Assembly (NCBI GenBank): GCA_013397435.1
Contig: VZRG01001547.1
Coordinates: 107,375 to 171,374, forward strand
Direction of reading: 5' to 3'
DNA length: 64,000 bases
From: Erythrocercus mccallii
Lineage: Eukaryota > Chordata > Aves > Passeriformes > Dicruridae
Within the stretch, counting starts at the first letter, position 1; each line of letters starts with the position of its first letter. The position numbers were made by a program, and so were the translations under genes. Below are positions 12,578 through 27,500 of the stretch, in pieces. A model generated the notes under the pieces. That model ran no database searches and was not told where the DNA came from. It saw only the letters and a program-made list of their open reading frames with translations.

Positions 12578-15500
12578 ATCTACATCTAGATAAAATGTAT
12601 ATATATAACTTATCTGTTAAAGCTGTTCAACCAAAAATCTAAGACTACAGAGAAAGGACAGCATGTGTTTCACATGAAGGGAAGTACCTTTAGCTCTGAA
12701 TCTTCCCTGGTACTGGTCCAGCTGAGTTAACAGTACAGAATATGGCTTGGATTAAAAAAAGCAATTAAATTCATGTTAAATACAAAAGATGCTAGTTAGT
12801 TCCAAAAGGAAATAGAACCAAAGAAACTGATTTCAGTGGGTTAGTTCAGAAGTTCCTCTATCAGTCTTGGGGTTTCCAATACATTAAGCTTCTCATATTG
12901 TACCTTTCAAATATTTTTCTGTTGAACTCAAATAAGTCTTATGTACTTATCTGTCTTTCCCTTAAAAATAAAAGTCACACAATAAGTGTGATTTGACAGC
13001 ATTCTGAGCTTAAAAAAAAAATCCTCACTGAACTACTATCTTAGATTTTTAGTACAGTCTACCATTGTGAAGCAATCATAACCCATCTGTTTGGGTTTAG
13101 TCAGCTGAAATAAACAGAAATCATCTTAAAAAAAATTAACTTGCCATGACTTTGGCTCCCCGAAATGGAGATAATTAATACTGTAGAGATCCATGTCTTC
13201 AGTGTGCCATGCAAATGTTGTTTTCCACATGCCAAAATAAAGATATGGTGTATTTACACCCTCAATAGAAATTCCACACTCTTCTCCTACGACATCCAAT
13301 ATTGTATTAAGATGGGCAATATTCCATTCCTCAATACCCTGAAAAAGACACATAATAAAAATATTATTAAGCTTATAAAGCAATGCAGTTTTATATAACA
13401 GTTCCAGTCAAAAGCTGGACTTGATGTAGCCTTTCAAAAGACTGTCTGTTCATACATATTTGTAAGAACTTCAGAAGACAGCTGAAGTTACTTGAAGAAA
13501 AATTCTCTTGACCTTAGTATTAGATCAGGTTATAAGTCTGAGATATTCAGAGCAGAGAAAATGACAATTTCCTATCTGGTTTGCAATTTTATATCAAATC
13601 TAACATGGATTGAAACACCATACACCATACCACATACAAAAAGGTACACAAAAAATAGAAATAATAGCTGCAGACAAAACCTTCGATGAGTTTATAGCTG
13701 GAAGCCACTAGCTTTCACAGGACCTGTCTATGCTTTTTTACTACTTACAACATACCAAATAGTATGAAAAAATGGTTTAAAAATTATTTTACATGCATAA
13801 ATTTACCATTTCTCTGGAAAGTATAAAAATTAAAATTATTACCTCACTTCAAATGTATTTCTAATCATAATGATGTACTGCACAAGAAATATACCACAAA
13901 AGAAATCTATTGATTTCAGGGGATTTAAGCTGTTTCCCTATGTTATTGCCCATAAAATTTGTGTATTAAAAGTCATTCAGAAAGCAATACATGTAGTTTT
14001 TGTTGCACTTCAGATTCCACTGCAAACTGCAATTCTAATTTCAGGTAATACAGCATGTAAGAAACAGTATAACCAAGATCAAAGCTACAAAATTGAAGAG
14101 AAAAAATTAGACTTCATTATAACAGCAATTATTAGCACCTCCAGCGAAGACATTAGGTGGTGCTCAAGCAGTCAGAAAACCAAGAAATATAATCAAAACT
14201 ACTAAAAACTCGATTCAGACAAGTTTTACTGGGAAGACAGCCTCTAAGCACACTCTTAACCATGAGCTGCTCTGCCCAACATCCATCACTCAACCTACAG
14301 CTCTGGTAATCTTACTGGGGCATGAACTGATGGCAGACTGCAGTCCTGATGCAGCTGATCAAGACTAAGTATGATGATATTTAATACTTGGACAGCTGTA
14401 GTAGTAAGTATACAGGTTAAAGCAAGATGTAATGAAAATTTAACACTGTCAGTTTTCATTTGTTTTTTGAGATTTTTATGTCAAGCATGTTATTAATGAA
14501 GCAGCTAAAATTGAGAGACAAGAAGGTAACAACATCTGTATGAAGTTCAGGCTTCTCATTGAACAAGCACTTCTAACCACCTGCTTTGGCTATTTCACTT
14601 ACTTAGAAATACTAACTTATTTGGAATTTTACAAATGGGTAAAGGGTGTTAATATGATTTCATTTCAGACAGCATTTTTTCTTCTTTTAAAATGGAAGCC
14701 TTGAGTTTGATGCATTTGTGAAACACAAAGGCACTTGAAATTTAAAAAGTTTTAAAAAAATTAAATCCTAATAAAAGAAAAAACACCAATCTGAAGTCTA
14801 AAGAGTAGATGCTGGTAAAATCTGAACCTTGCAAATATAAAATGTGGCAGCAGCAAGTTAATACAGTTGTAAAATAAAAAATTTGAAACAATAATTTTTA
14901 GGTAGTAAGTCCTCAAAATAATTTACAAATTTTATTTTTTAAAATCACATGCAATTTATTTCTGTTTACAAATTTTGCAGATCACTTGGAGAAACAAATT
15001 AACACAGCAAACTAAGAGCAATGATTCAACCACAGATGCATATACAAGACTAGAAGAAAACAAGATACTTGTTAAAACCAACTGTTAATCCAGGCAGTTA
15101 CTCTGACTGTGGCCAAACAGTACAGTAGCAATTTGCACTTGAGGGTTTCTTCAGACAGAAGATGTGTTATCTTTCCATTTAACAGTATTCCATGGGCTTT
15201 TTTACCCATTATTCATCCCACAGCAACCTTTCACTCATGTAAGCTTCTGGCAACCCTAACATCCTGAAATCTTAGTCTTCTACTAAGAATTAAGTAATAG
15301 CTAAGAGGTTTTGTTTTTTTAACAACATATCTCATCTCTGCACACTCTGTTAAGTTGTATCACAACTAGTCATCAAGCAAACTGCTAGTGATTTGTCCTC
15401 AAACAAAAGCAATTCCTATCATGGAGATCAATCCTAGAACAAATAACTTGCTTCAAAGTACCAAACATACCAAATAAACAATCCACAACTTCTACACTTA

Positions 15501-18500
15501 AGATACATGAGCTACTTCCTTTTCCTAAAGACTACTTTGGACAAGTATGCTTAGCTCAAAAGGAAATGTCCACTGAAACTGGCCAAAACACCAAAATCAC
15601 AGTGATTCATTTCAACTCGTCCTACATTCCTTAGACTTAAAACAATAAATCAATTTCATATTTATGCCCAGACTGATACAAGTCATTATTAAGAATTATT
15701 ATTAAAGATGTTACTTTACTTCACAGATGTGTTTATGATATTTAAAAACATTAAGTAAAATGCTTGTACGATTTTGAAGTAAAATATTCTTATTTTTACA
15801 GTAGTTGTATAATTGGTTTTAGATGTAGCAATTGCAATGCACCCTAAGAAGATACCAGCTGTAGAAGTGCATTTTAATAAGTCAATACATAGCCATACTT
15901 CTCAAGTTTTAAGTATATTTTTGCAGGTTATGCTATATTTAATAACAATTGTTAGAATAACAGTACATGTATTACTTGACTGTGACATATCTGGCAGTTT
16001 CTTACAAATATATTTAGACATTGTGACCTATTCAATATTAGGAAAATAAAAATATTTATTCTCCTCACAATGCCACAATATTACCAGAACATTATAATAA
16101 TTTCAAAGGACTATGTCAATATACTATTTCTAACTTATCCACATTTCTGATGGTAAATTCTTTAAGGAATACCTGTCATCACTGACAACTGTACCACACA
16201 AACCACTACCTATAGAAATTTTACTTTTCAGCCGTTTTCCTTCTATAAGATAACAAACACACTAAAACACCTTACCAGCCATTGCTATGCACATTACACT
16301 TACCTTGTATTTCTGAAGAGAAATACTATAAGGTAAATACTAGTTTATATAGAAGACCACTATTCCAATCTTCATTCATTTGAAGGTGATTTAAACTTAG
16401 TGTAAATTATTATCAAGAGTTTTTATTACTCTTAACAGCCTTTGCATCTGCTTTTACTGCAATATGGAGACAAAGTAGGACACTTGATCAGCATTTCTCA
16501 TCTGAACACCTGAACGCTTTGGAAGGAGATGATCCATTGTGTTCCCGAAGACACAAAAAAATAACATTTATCTCAGCACATTGGTAAAAAGTTAAGGTCA
16601 CAGTTGAAAGCTCCAACCTCTTTGCAAGTAAGAATAAAAGAGGCTTCAATTTCAAGAATTTTTTATTTAAGTACTTACAAAAGTGACATGATGCTAGTCT
16701 TTTCACTTAAATGTTTCAGTCAACATTGATATGAACATGATTTCTGCATGTATACATTATTATACACAATCTATTTTCAGTGTTTAATTTTCCTTTGATG
16801 ATCTCACAGCTTAATTTCAGCATTAATCTGGCAAACGAGACATCAGTTGCACAACTAAGATTGAAGAGCCCTCATGACTGACTGTAACAACTCAAAAAAT
16901 AAAGACTAAAAAACTAATTAAGAGAGTGAGTGGAAAGGAGCATGACAAATCTTTGGGAAAAATTTGTGCTTCGTAGCCCACTCCTCTCTCCACATAGCCA
17001 TTTACTCACATTAATGAATATAATAAAGCTACTGCCAGACTTTTACTGTGTCTTAAAAGTCATTAAAACAGAGGAAGAAAAAAAGCTACCAACAAAATCT
17101 CTACACCATAAACACACAGATTAGGAAATACAAACAATCTCTCATTAGATTGTTTTTAACTTCGTATCACTTCCAAAGATACAGTCATTGCTTTTTAAGT
17201 ACCCTTCTGAAAGGTGGGCAGGTAGATTCACTGGAAATAACACTAGAACCTAAATTACAGCTCACACTCATCTCGAGTAGATCACAGAAAAAAGACATTA
17301 TAGAAGGAATAGAGTAATTTAGTTTGGAAAACACCTTTACCATTAAAGCTATCCTTAACTTGGCTCTGCCAAGGCTAAACCATGCTCCCAAGCACCATAC
17401 CTACAGGTCTTTGAAATATGCTCAAGGATGGTGACACAGCTACTTCCCTGGGAAAGTCTGCCCCAGTGATTGGTACTACCTCCTTTCCATGAAAAAGCAT
17501 TTCCTAAAATCCAAAGTAAACATCTGCACTGGCACAACTTGAGGCAGTTTACTTCAGTCCTGGTGGTTGCTACCTGGGAGAAATAACCAATACCCACCTG
17601 GCTACAAGCAGCTGTAGAGCATGATAAGGTCCTACTAGAGCTTCCCTTCCTCCAGGGTAAACAATCCCTGGTTCCCTCAGCTGCTCCTTATAGGACTCCT
17701 TATAGGACTCCACTGCCCTTCTCTGGACATGCTCCAGCAGCTCAACATCCTTCCCAAATTATGAGGCCCAGAACTGGACATCACATTCAAGCTACAGCCT
17801 CACCAGTGCTGAGTACAGAGGGACAATCCTGCTGGCCACACTACTGCTGGTACAGACCAGGATGCCACTGCCCTTCTTGGCCATCTGGGCACAACTGGTT
17901 CATGTTCAGTCACTGTCACCAGCACCTCCAAGTCGTTTTCCTGTGGGCAGCTTTCCAGCCACTCTGCCCCAGCCTGTGGAGCTGCCTGGGGTTGCTGGGA
18001 TCCATGTGATCCATTCCCAGTCCTTGGCCTTGCTGAACCTCATGAAGTTGTCCTTAGCCCACAGATCTGTCCTATCCAGATCCCCTTGCAGAGCATTCCT
18101 ACTCTCCAGCAGAGCAACATCCCACCCAACTTGGCATCCTCTGCACTGAGGATGCACTCATGTTATCACGTACGCTCCCCACACCTTATACATAGAACAA
18201 GGTAACATTAGGAGTTGTCTTTTTAGGAAAAATAAAACAAAGAGGAGAAAAATAAAAGTAAAGTGTGTCTTTCAGACAGCAGCTGAGGAGAATGGTGAGA
18301 GACACAAAAGAGTATTTATACATGTTTCTTCCAAACTTGGCTCTTCTCTGCAGAAATGCAGATGCCATTGTCAGCACTGGTCAGACACGTTTTATGACGC
18401 ATTATAAATTAAACTCCTCACTTTTCTTTGGAACTTCTTTTAAAACCAGGAAGATTTTTTCCCCCTCCCTAGTAGCTAAGTCAGTCCACATAGGGAACAT

Positions 18501-21500
18501 GCCTTTTCTAAAGTTACCTACAAAGTCATTCTCCTACAAAACACTGCCATTATATGTAACAGCAATTAGAATGCAAATAACATAGAATATTTCCAGCAAA
18601 CCTTCAACTATATGGAATTTATTTTCTATAAAGCTCTACAGAGTGCACAGAACACTTGTTTTCATAAATATTTTCTTATTTCTAAAGACTTAATCTGAGT
18701 TCAAAGCAGCCGAATAACCATAAAGACATTTAAACAGATTTTGGAATAATCCAAATACTACAGGGGTAAACTTGAACCATTGGTGGTAGTTGTTAGACTT
18801 CAAAGCATGCACTTTCAGCTTTGTTTCTTTATTTCTTTGTTTTCATGGGGTTTTTTATATGTTTCGTGGGGTCTTTTTCTGTTTCATGTAACACAGCCTT
18901 CAGAAAATTTTGCCCCATCTTCCAAACTCTCCAGAACCTATCATCCTGTTGTCTAAAAAAGCAAATACTAAAAAATCTATAATCTCTCTGGTACAATGCC
19001 AACAAGGTGCTGGATTCCACAAATAACGGTAATGTTCCTTAAATTATCTGAATAGTAAAAATTAAGGCTCCATCATGCTTCAGATACAAATGTCTCAATA
19101 TAAAATTGACTGTTACCAAGTAGAAAACTGGTAAACAGTTAAACTAATTTACAGAGCACAGCAGTATTTCTCACTAATCTTGATGGCCCACATACATGTA
19201 TGTGTCACATTTTCCTTAGGTTTCTAGTAGTTTTTTACCTGGATTTCTGTATATTAAGTATAACATCTGTAACACATCATTTTCTACAATATGTATTTCA
19301 TAAAAAACATTTGTTTTGTTTCTTGCAAATAGGCCACCATGACAAATTAATCCCACAATACACTTTTTCATGAATGCTACCCAAAATGTCAGTGACTTGT
19401 ATTCATCTCTTTTCCCCAAATAATCACAATCCTGAAGGAAATGGAATGAAGACAGGAGAACAACCTCCAATTTCAAACAAAATCAAAAAGATCCTTCTCA
19501 ATACCATCTTCAAGCACTAAGGAAAAATATTAGTTGTGCAAGTACACCATCTGCTGGCCAAAAATTAACTGCGGTAAAATTATTCTGAGACAACATTTTG
19601 ATCACATCATAATTTTCTCACCAACACTTTGGTAGCAGAGTATATTCCTTCTTTTGCTCTTTTCCACACCAAGCGGGGCGTACACCAGCACCTGGTTGTC
19701 ATATTAAGTGCTCACTCTGTTCACATTCCTTAATGTCAACTCCTTTCACTAACATTTCTCCTTTGTTATTTGTTTCTAAATGATACCCATTTTATTATAG
19801 GCATCAAGGTTTCTTTATTCCACCTTTTATTGATTTCCTTCCCAGTCATTGCAACTTTCAGTGCTTTGTTTCTTTCTCCTAGGCACTTAACACCTGAGTT
19901 AGGATCCCTAAATGCTGCTTCTCTCATTTTCCTCTTTGCTTTTCTTTGACATCCCTTCCTTGTCTTTCCAAGAGTGTGTAAGAAGGAAATCTCTGACCTT
20001 CTCTTTGTCAGCACCTTCAAATTGGATATTATTGCATTCATTCTCTTTTCTTTGGAAATGTTGCTCATGCAAGTGTAAACTAAGACACTAAACACGAAAA
20101 AAACCACAATCCAAAAAAGCATACATTTGTAGAAAGTTATACCATAAGGCATCATCTGCCAACAACAGAGACACAAAGATCAGAGAAGAAAAAGGGAAAG
20201 CTTCTGTTTCTTGAAAGACTGTTTTTCTGTTCCTCATGTTGGTCTTCACAAAGCAACAGCCACCTAGAATGTCTCTCCACAGAAATATTCCAAATTAGTA
20301 TCTTCAATTTTTTTCTAAATTATTTCTTAAAGTAGCTATGTGGACACACAAGAGAATTTGAACTTGCCTTCTCTAAACCACATACCAGTGGACATTCTTA
20401 GCAGTCTTTCAAATCACATAACTCAGTGCAAAAACTGAATTGTCTTCAGCCATACTGGCTGACTGTATTTATTTCTAGACAGTCTTCAATTTGTCTTCCG
20501 TGAAGAACTGAGAAACACTAGGAGAGCCTCAGACCATGTGCCACAGCAAAATCATGTATTTTTTCCCTAATGATTGGAAAAGCAGTTACATAGAACATGA
20601 AATAACCCAAGAACTCCACATATGGTACTTTCTGTGCTAAACAAGTTTGTCCTGTATTTTTTAAATCCTCAAATCTTTTCTGAAATGCTAACATTTCTTC
20701 TCTCAGTCTCATTACTTCAATAATCCTTTAGAAATCTAGTTCCTGCCTCACCTATATTAGCTAATTGATATCAATGGATATTCCGTAATTCTTTGGATAA
20801 TGAGATCTGTTTTAAGAGTCCCTTTATCATTCATGGAGATCTTGGCAAGTAAACAGCAAAATTAATATCCTTAGAAAATTTTAGTTTAATCTGTTTTAAC
20901 TGAAAGGTAAACAGTATTGAGAAAGTACATTTCCAGGAAACTGCAGACATTCCAAGCATGAAATACAGCTATTAATATTCCTCAGTGAAAGAGATATAAA
21001 AGTATTCATCTTTTAATTTTAAAGTAAAACTTAGTTAAAATACCTCTAAATTTCCACAGATACACACAGGAAACACACGTACTAGAACACTAATAAACAA
21101 TTAAATAAGTAGGAAGGAATCTCAAAGTTCTGGAGAGTTCAAAGTGACGAAAGGGAAGAGTCATGATCAGCAATAGTAGCAATATTCTACTGCCTAAGGA
21201 CAGAACTGTCTGACTCTTGCAGATGTAGAGTTAATTTCAACCTTGCTTGGTCGCTTTAAAGAGTAACACAAAGATTTCAAAAGACAGATTGTCAGTCACA
21301 AAGCAAGACTGTATCCTCTGAGTATCCTTTAAAAGAGGGCTGGAAGGGATAAACTTCATAAAAAACTATGCATACTTCATCATAAATGCTCCCATTGATA
21401 TCTGCTCCATAAATTGGTGCCACAAAAGTCAAGTTCTTCCAGTATTTACGCTCCAGATCTTCATAGTCTACATATCTTGGAGTGCGGTATCTGCAGAGAA

Positions 21501-24500
21501 AGAGGTAGGCAAAAGTTCATCACCATCTTTCATCAACCGCCTTTACAATGGACTATGCTTCTGAGCTTCCAAGATGGAGTCACTTTATTTCAAATTCTCT
21601 GAAATGGAAGAATTACCAGTTGTCTTGAATTCTTAGTTTCATAATTAACCACATCATGGAAACCTGCTACCTAACAGATACAGTAACTAAAGTCATCCAC
21701 CAACCCACACAACATTTGCTTCAGTCTCCCACAGCAAATCAGCCCATCTATCCACAATCCTTAGGCTGAGCCCCTCCCCTTTATTTCTCTTCCATAAAAA
21801 TAGACACATGGAAAACACAAGTATTTGTCTTACTACCTCACTATCAGCTCTGCAAAAACTCAGATATAGGTCCTGTACGAGCCTGTCTCTACACAATGTA
21901 AACTAACACAGCCATGCAGCCCTCATAGGCGAAACCAATACTTTCTTCTCTTCTTCCTGCCCGAGAAAAACCTTTCAAGAAAAGCTGTTGTTTCAAACTG
22001 CTGATACAAAAAATTCTATGATGCAGAGAAAAGAAATGCTATGGGGAACTTGTCTTTCTACTCCTTTATAACAACACCAGGTACATAACACATACTTACA
22101 CGTTTAAATATACTTATGTAAATACTTCTGAAAGGTTACTCATGTAACCTTCCAAAACCTTGCAGGAACACAAACACACTATCATAGAAACATCAACAAC
22201 TTTGCCTCAGGATCCTTTGTCAGACCTCTGTACTTCCATATTTAAGTCTTCAGAACAGAAAACTTACTCCCCCATTACTGCAACTCTGAGAACTACAGTT
22301 GCATAGTAGAACTGCCAGTATGCTACACTTGAACAAGTGGAAAGAAAATCCAAACATGCAACACTGAGACCAAGTACATTTACATCATGTAATAACTCTG
22401 AACAGAGACAAAAAAAATTATCAAAACACATCTTAACCAAAGCATTCTCAGCAACAGAATTGTTTTAATTATTTCTCATGATAGCTTCAGAAATTAGATT
22501 GTATTTCTACTGGGCCCTGAGTAACATGCACACATGAACTCCTTGATTACAGGATGTAGATATGCTCCAATTTCCCAGAGGTCAAGTAGAGAAGCACTTT
22601 GATTCAATGGTGAGCTGCAAATGTCGAAACAAATACAAGATGAAATGCATTAGACTGAGTACATATGATCTTTTTAAAGGCAACTATGATTTAACTTAGA
22701 TGTTTGTGGCCCTTTTCTCTTACCTAATGGAAATAGATAACGTCCTAAAATTAAGAAAAATGTCTTTAACAGGGAAATCTTCTCCTTTAAGGAACAAAAT
22801 TATTTTTATGAGAGAACGGAGGCTCTCAGCTACTTGATAGTTTAAGAAATATTGACTGCAGTTAAGAGTGCCATAGAAGGTTATGTGACAGATTTTCTCA
22901 AGAGCAGTGACAAATATTTGGAAATACCTATAGCTAGTAATAGACAGGAAATCCTCCCAGCTGTTCTACATTTGCATGTGAAATTAGACTGCCATCTAAT
23001 TTCAGTAAAAACAATAAAAATTGAAATCAGAAACACTTCCCAAATACATTCCATTATGAATAAGCCTAAAAAACACTATGATACGTATTAAAAAATTTCT
23101 AGCATTTCTGCATTAATTAATTATTTTAAGAAATTAGTGTATCTCAATTTATTAGGAGTTAATAAAATGTAAACTTTAACATCTATGAAAAAGGACTCTT
23201 GGAAATTACCATATAGGTCTTATGATTTACTCTCATCTCTTAATATTTATTAAACAAATCATTTCAAGAACTACAAAATAGGTTCCCATTTCCAATTACC
23301 GGAGAAAGAATACTGTGTGCTAAACTTAATTTTGCACAAGTAATATATATGTGCTATATTTCCTTTATAATGAAAAGAATGGTTGTCAGTTTTGCACTAT
23401 CGTGAAGGCATGGATACTATGGAACATTTGTGAAGGAGCCTCCTTGAAAGCTTTACATGTCCCAGTTTTTTTCTGATCTTGATAACAGCTCCTATTCTTA
23501 CACCTAATTTCTTAATTAGCCTGTAAGAGAAACTTGCCTTCAAACTAAGGCTGTATTTCCTTCCCTCATTCAAATACATTGTCTTCCTAAGATCCTTTGA
23601 CTCATTTTCCAGAATGTTCCAGAACTGAGTGTTCCAATCCACTCAGTTTTGAGGAGATAGTCAAGTAAAATATATTCTTTTTATGTATCCAAAACGACAG
23701 GCAAGAATTCCTTCTATAAATTTCCTCTTCTTGGAATGCTCAACAATTTGAAACATCCAGTATAATGCCCAGCCCTTCTTAAAATTTTCGCCCCCCCATA
23801 AAATCCATCTTGCCATAACCATAACACTGACATTCACTAGATACCATTGAGTTCTCTTATGTTAATGCAAAAGCTTCTGGATTGGTTATAAAAGATATTG
23901 GAATTTTCAGAATTACATGGTGATTCTACATTCTAGTATCTAGGAATTACACATTAATGGGTGTCATCAAATTAAAACTCAGATACACATTTGTATACTC
24001 TTCACTATTTTCTACATCTTCCGGAACACAAAGGAACAAAGGTAGATAGAAGGCACCATGTCTCAGGTTTTTCAGATGCTTTCTTGCTGCCATGGTATCA
24101 GATCCTTTGAACAACATTAACACAAACAATATTGATATTGTGGGCACCCTTCCATACCTTGAGAGACAGGAAAAACATCTGCCTTACACAATTCAAACAA
24201 ATCACAACACATGAAGATAAATATTTGTCTTACTAAGCAAGAGTACATACTTGTCACTGTTTGCTAGCTGCCTGAACTCCTTCACTGTCATGGGCTTTTT
24301 CTGAATATTGTACTGTGTGAAAAGTCCAGACTGGCCAGTGACCATCTGTTGAATTGGAGCAGGAATCACCAAATCTTCAATATCATCATAGTGTTTTCTT
24401 GGCTTCCATTCCTTTGGTGGGATAACCTTTAAATTCAGGAAACAAAACAACATCACAGCTGTGATAACAACCCAAAACATCGCAGAAAAATATTGAATAT

Positions 24501-27500
24501 GCCCACATGATCAAAGGAACATTGCTTACCAGCTGTTTCACACTAACTGATACTTTAAGTGCTCCTAGTGTAGAAACCCATTCAAAACACACACAGTATC
24601 ACCTCAATTCACAAGCAGCAACTTAACCAATCAACAGCAATTCATAGACAACTATGCAAAAATACTTTTACAGTAACAGAGTCAACAAACTTTTTATAAT
24701 CAGAAAGCCTTAAAATTGACAAATAGTTTGCAACTCATGACATCGTATATGTTTAGTGTTAAAAAATGTGTGGATGTTGCATTTACAGATACCGTTTAGA
24801 GGTGAACATGTAGGTGCTAAGTCAAAAGTTGGGCTCAATGATCTTGATGTCTTTTCCACACCTAAAGATTCAAAGATATAAAATTTTTATCCTCAATTAA
24901 AATAAAAATTCCTAAAAAAACCTGTCAATCCCCTGTCTAAACACTATTTGATAAAAGCAGTATGTATATAACTATTTTTTTTTTACTGAAGAGTGAAAAA
25001 AACCCAGCTGTTTTAGATTTCAGAATCTGTTCAATTTACTCCTCATAAAACTACAGGGTACAACTCTACTACAGTAAGAGTATGCACTAATTTAGATACA
25101 TTAGCTTTTATAATTACATTATTTAATCCTCATAATTGAAGATTAAAGCTATGTCCAGATTAACTAGCTGTAAAGTTAACACAGTTATTTCACAGAACTA
25201 GCCACAGCCTACGAAAACTCGGGTAGATTCTAAAGTGGTGGCAAAAGAAATCATTAAGAATTTCAAAGAAGCCTGTAGTCATGCCAGGGTTCTTGAACAA
25301 TTCTGATCATTTCTGGCATATATAATTTCAGCAGAAAACTGGTAACTCTAGATGTGAAACTGTATCACTTCTAAAACAGAGCAACAAAAAAATTTTATAT
25401 ATATATTTTTGGTCTGGTTTTGCTTCTCAACTTTTACTTGTCCAAGGGCTTAGTGACACGTTTTTTCATCCACTCATTATTTTCATTCTTCGTCTATGTC
25501 CAAATCAAATTTCCACAAACACTGGCTCGGAAACTTTTGAAGTACCTTACAGCAAAGCAGGAAAGCTCTTATAAACATGCAACATGTGAATTATATTATT
25601 TGAATACTTAGTTCATAATTTAGAGGTAGCATGAGAGACTGAAATTTTATGGTTAAAGGCTTAAACACTGTTCTCAAGGACCGTTTTTCCTCATTATGGT
25701 AAAACTCTATAAAGAAGCTGTGCCCATCTAAGCCCACCCCTCCCTGAATATGCCTGGACCTTTGGACTGTGAGTTAAAACACCTAAGGAAACTTGAGATA
25801 ACATACTATAGTTCAATTGACATGATTGTTCAATTATCTCTGGTTTAGGGAGAAGTAAGCAAGGCTGAGGGAGAAGAAGGTATCCACAAAAAAGCCAAAC
25901 CCAGCAGTTGTCCCAAAAACCAGCTCTGGCTGGGTTTGGGGTGGGGGAGGCCATAGCCCACAGGCCAATCTGCTGAGGCAAGGTTTACTCACTCCCCCAG
26001 TGAGTAAAGGAGTGAGGGGAGGAGAAGTTTTGGGGGTGTGGCATAACCTCTGGTCAGAAGGAGTGAGCACCCATCCTTCCTTACACTCAACTGGCTCAGC
26101 TGCAAATCCCCCCCACCCCTGGATAGCCACATACCATACCATAGGGTATTCACGTGACAGGCAGCCTCAGAGGTGTCATAAGCCATCAAAGACCCTGAAG
26201 CACCCCCAAACTCCTTCCTAAGGCAGAGGGATGCAACAGATCCAGAGACTGCTGCAGGAGCCAGCATCAAACCTTCCCCCACCACAAGGTCAGCTACCTG
26301 GGCATTCCCACTTAGCCCAAATGTATACTAATCTACTGAATTCAGTGGTTTTTGGGGGACCCTCACCACCAAGAAGACCAGAAGAAGGTGGTGAAGATGT
26401 CATTGGAAACCACAGTGGTGATGCTTCTACTCAACCTGTCACTCTCTTTCTCTCCCCCTTTTTCCCCTCCTTCTCTGTTTCTTTCTATCTCTCATTTACT
26501 GTTCAACAAAATCATACTTTTGACTTCAGCACATGCTCTCGTTTGCACCTTAATTCAGGCAGAGGTGTCTCTCTAATACTTTTAATAACAGGATCACAAT
26601 GAGGCAGTCCTTAAGCTACACAGCTAGGCTGTTCTCTTAAAAGCATTTTAGGATTCCATCTGTAAGTGTGAATTAGAAATTTCACCATTTCATCTCTCCA
26701 TGAAAGTAATAAAATTCTAAAGCAGATAGATCCTAAGATCATTTGCAACCTTTGGAAAATAATCGCCAATACGCATATTGTAATGTTAATGTACTCTTAA
26801 CAGTCCAAAGAAATCCAGTCAAGACCCTCAGTGCTAAAAGCACACAGCAGAAGACAAACATCAAGCCGAAGAAAATTTATCTAATAGTAACATACTTCCA
26901 AAACTAATGTTTTTATTATACACATAAACAGGTGCTTTTATCTAGATTTTTCACAGGTGCAACTCCCTCTTTTCATTCTCAGCTTCCACAGGACTACTGC
27001 TGTACAAGAACCACTTACTAAGTTTTAGTGTTGTTTGATTTTAGAGAAAAAAAATCATCTTGTGATGCCTACTTATTTCTTTCACAGAACTCTTAAATTC
27101 TATGCACATTAACAAAATCCAAATGTTACTTTGGAAGCAGAGAAGTCATGCATTCAGAATATATGCAGAGAAATCAAGTATGTGCATAGAGATTTCCATT
27201 TTCATTATTATTAAGCATAAAGTTGGAGGTTTGGCTCAAATATATGAATACTGAAAAGCAAAATTTGCATTATCTTATGTAGTTCAAGGTCAGCATGCTT
27301 TAAGCAAAAATATTGTGTTAAAAATATCCCCTTCCAGCTAACTGGAGTATGTTTATTACTGCTGTAATTAGAGCGCTGGTTAGAGATGTGAATTCTGTGG
27401 GGACTGATACGCAAAAAAAGGTTTTAAAAGAAGATAAAAATAAACTTCCTGCCCCAAAGAATTTGCATTTTCTAATGAAGACAAGGACAAGGACTGAAGA

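Larger units (their letters stand above)
5122..13144 (-). other. KDM4C: KDM4C intron 5 (GC-AG type), carries a long inverted repeat
   Basis: About 8.0 kb between exons 5 and 6. It starts GCAAGT (13144-13139) and ends TTTTAG (5127-5122). It contains the 146-bp inverted repeat at 8606-8751/10088-10233, a (TA)n(TG)n microsatellite at 12539-12577 and a small tandem of a TAGGAAGTTT-type unit at about 8288-8330. The rest is unremarkable AT-rich DNA. Confidence 0.85.

Noticed and set aside
13126..13144. Reading exon 5 through to the in-frame stop (EPKSWQVNFF) as a truncated KDM4C end
   Set aside because: Exon 6 at 5121 continues the conserved YAIPPEHG sequence in the correct phase, so the extension is intron read-through. 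An intron-retention isoform is possible but unsupported.
19766..20176. 136-codon minus-strand open frame in intron 4 with a hydrophobic stretch and a lysine-rich tail
   Set aside because: No recognisable domain, no splice or promoter context, and AT-rich intronic composition. Same-strand intronic frames of this size occur by chance. A homologue in other birds or ribosome profiling would change this view.
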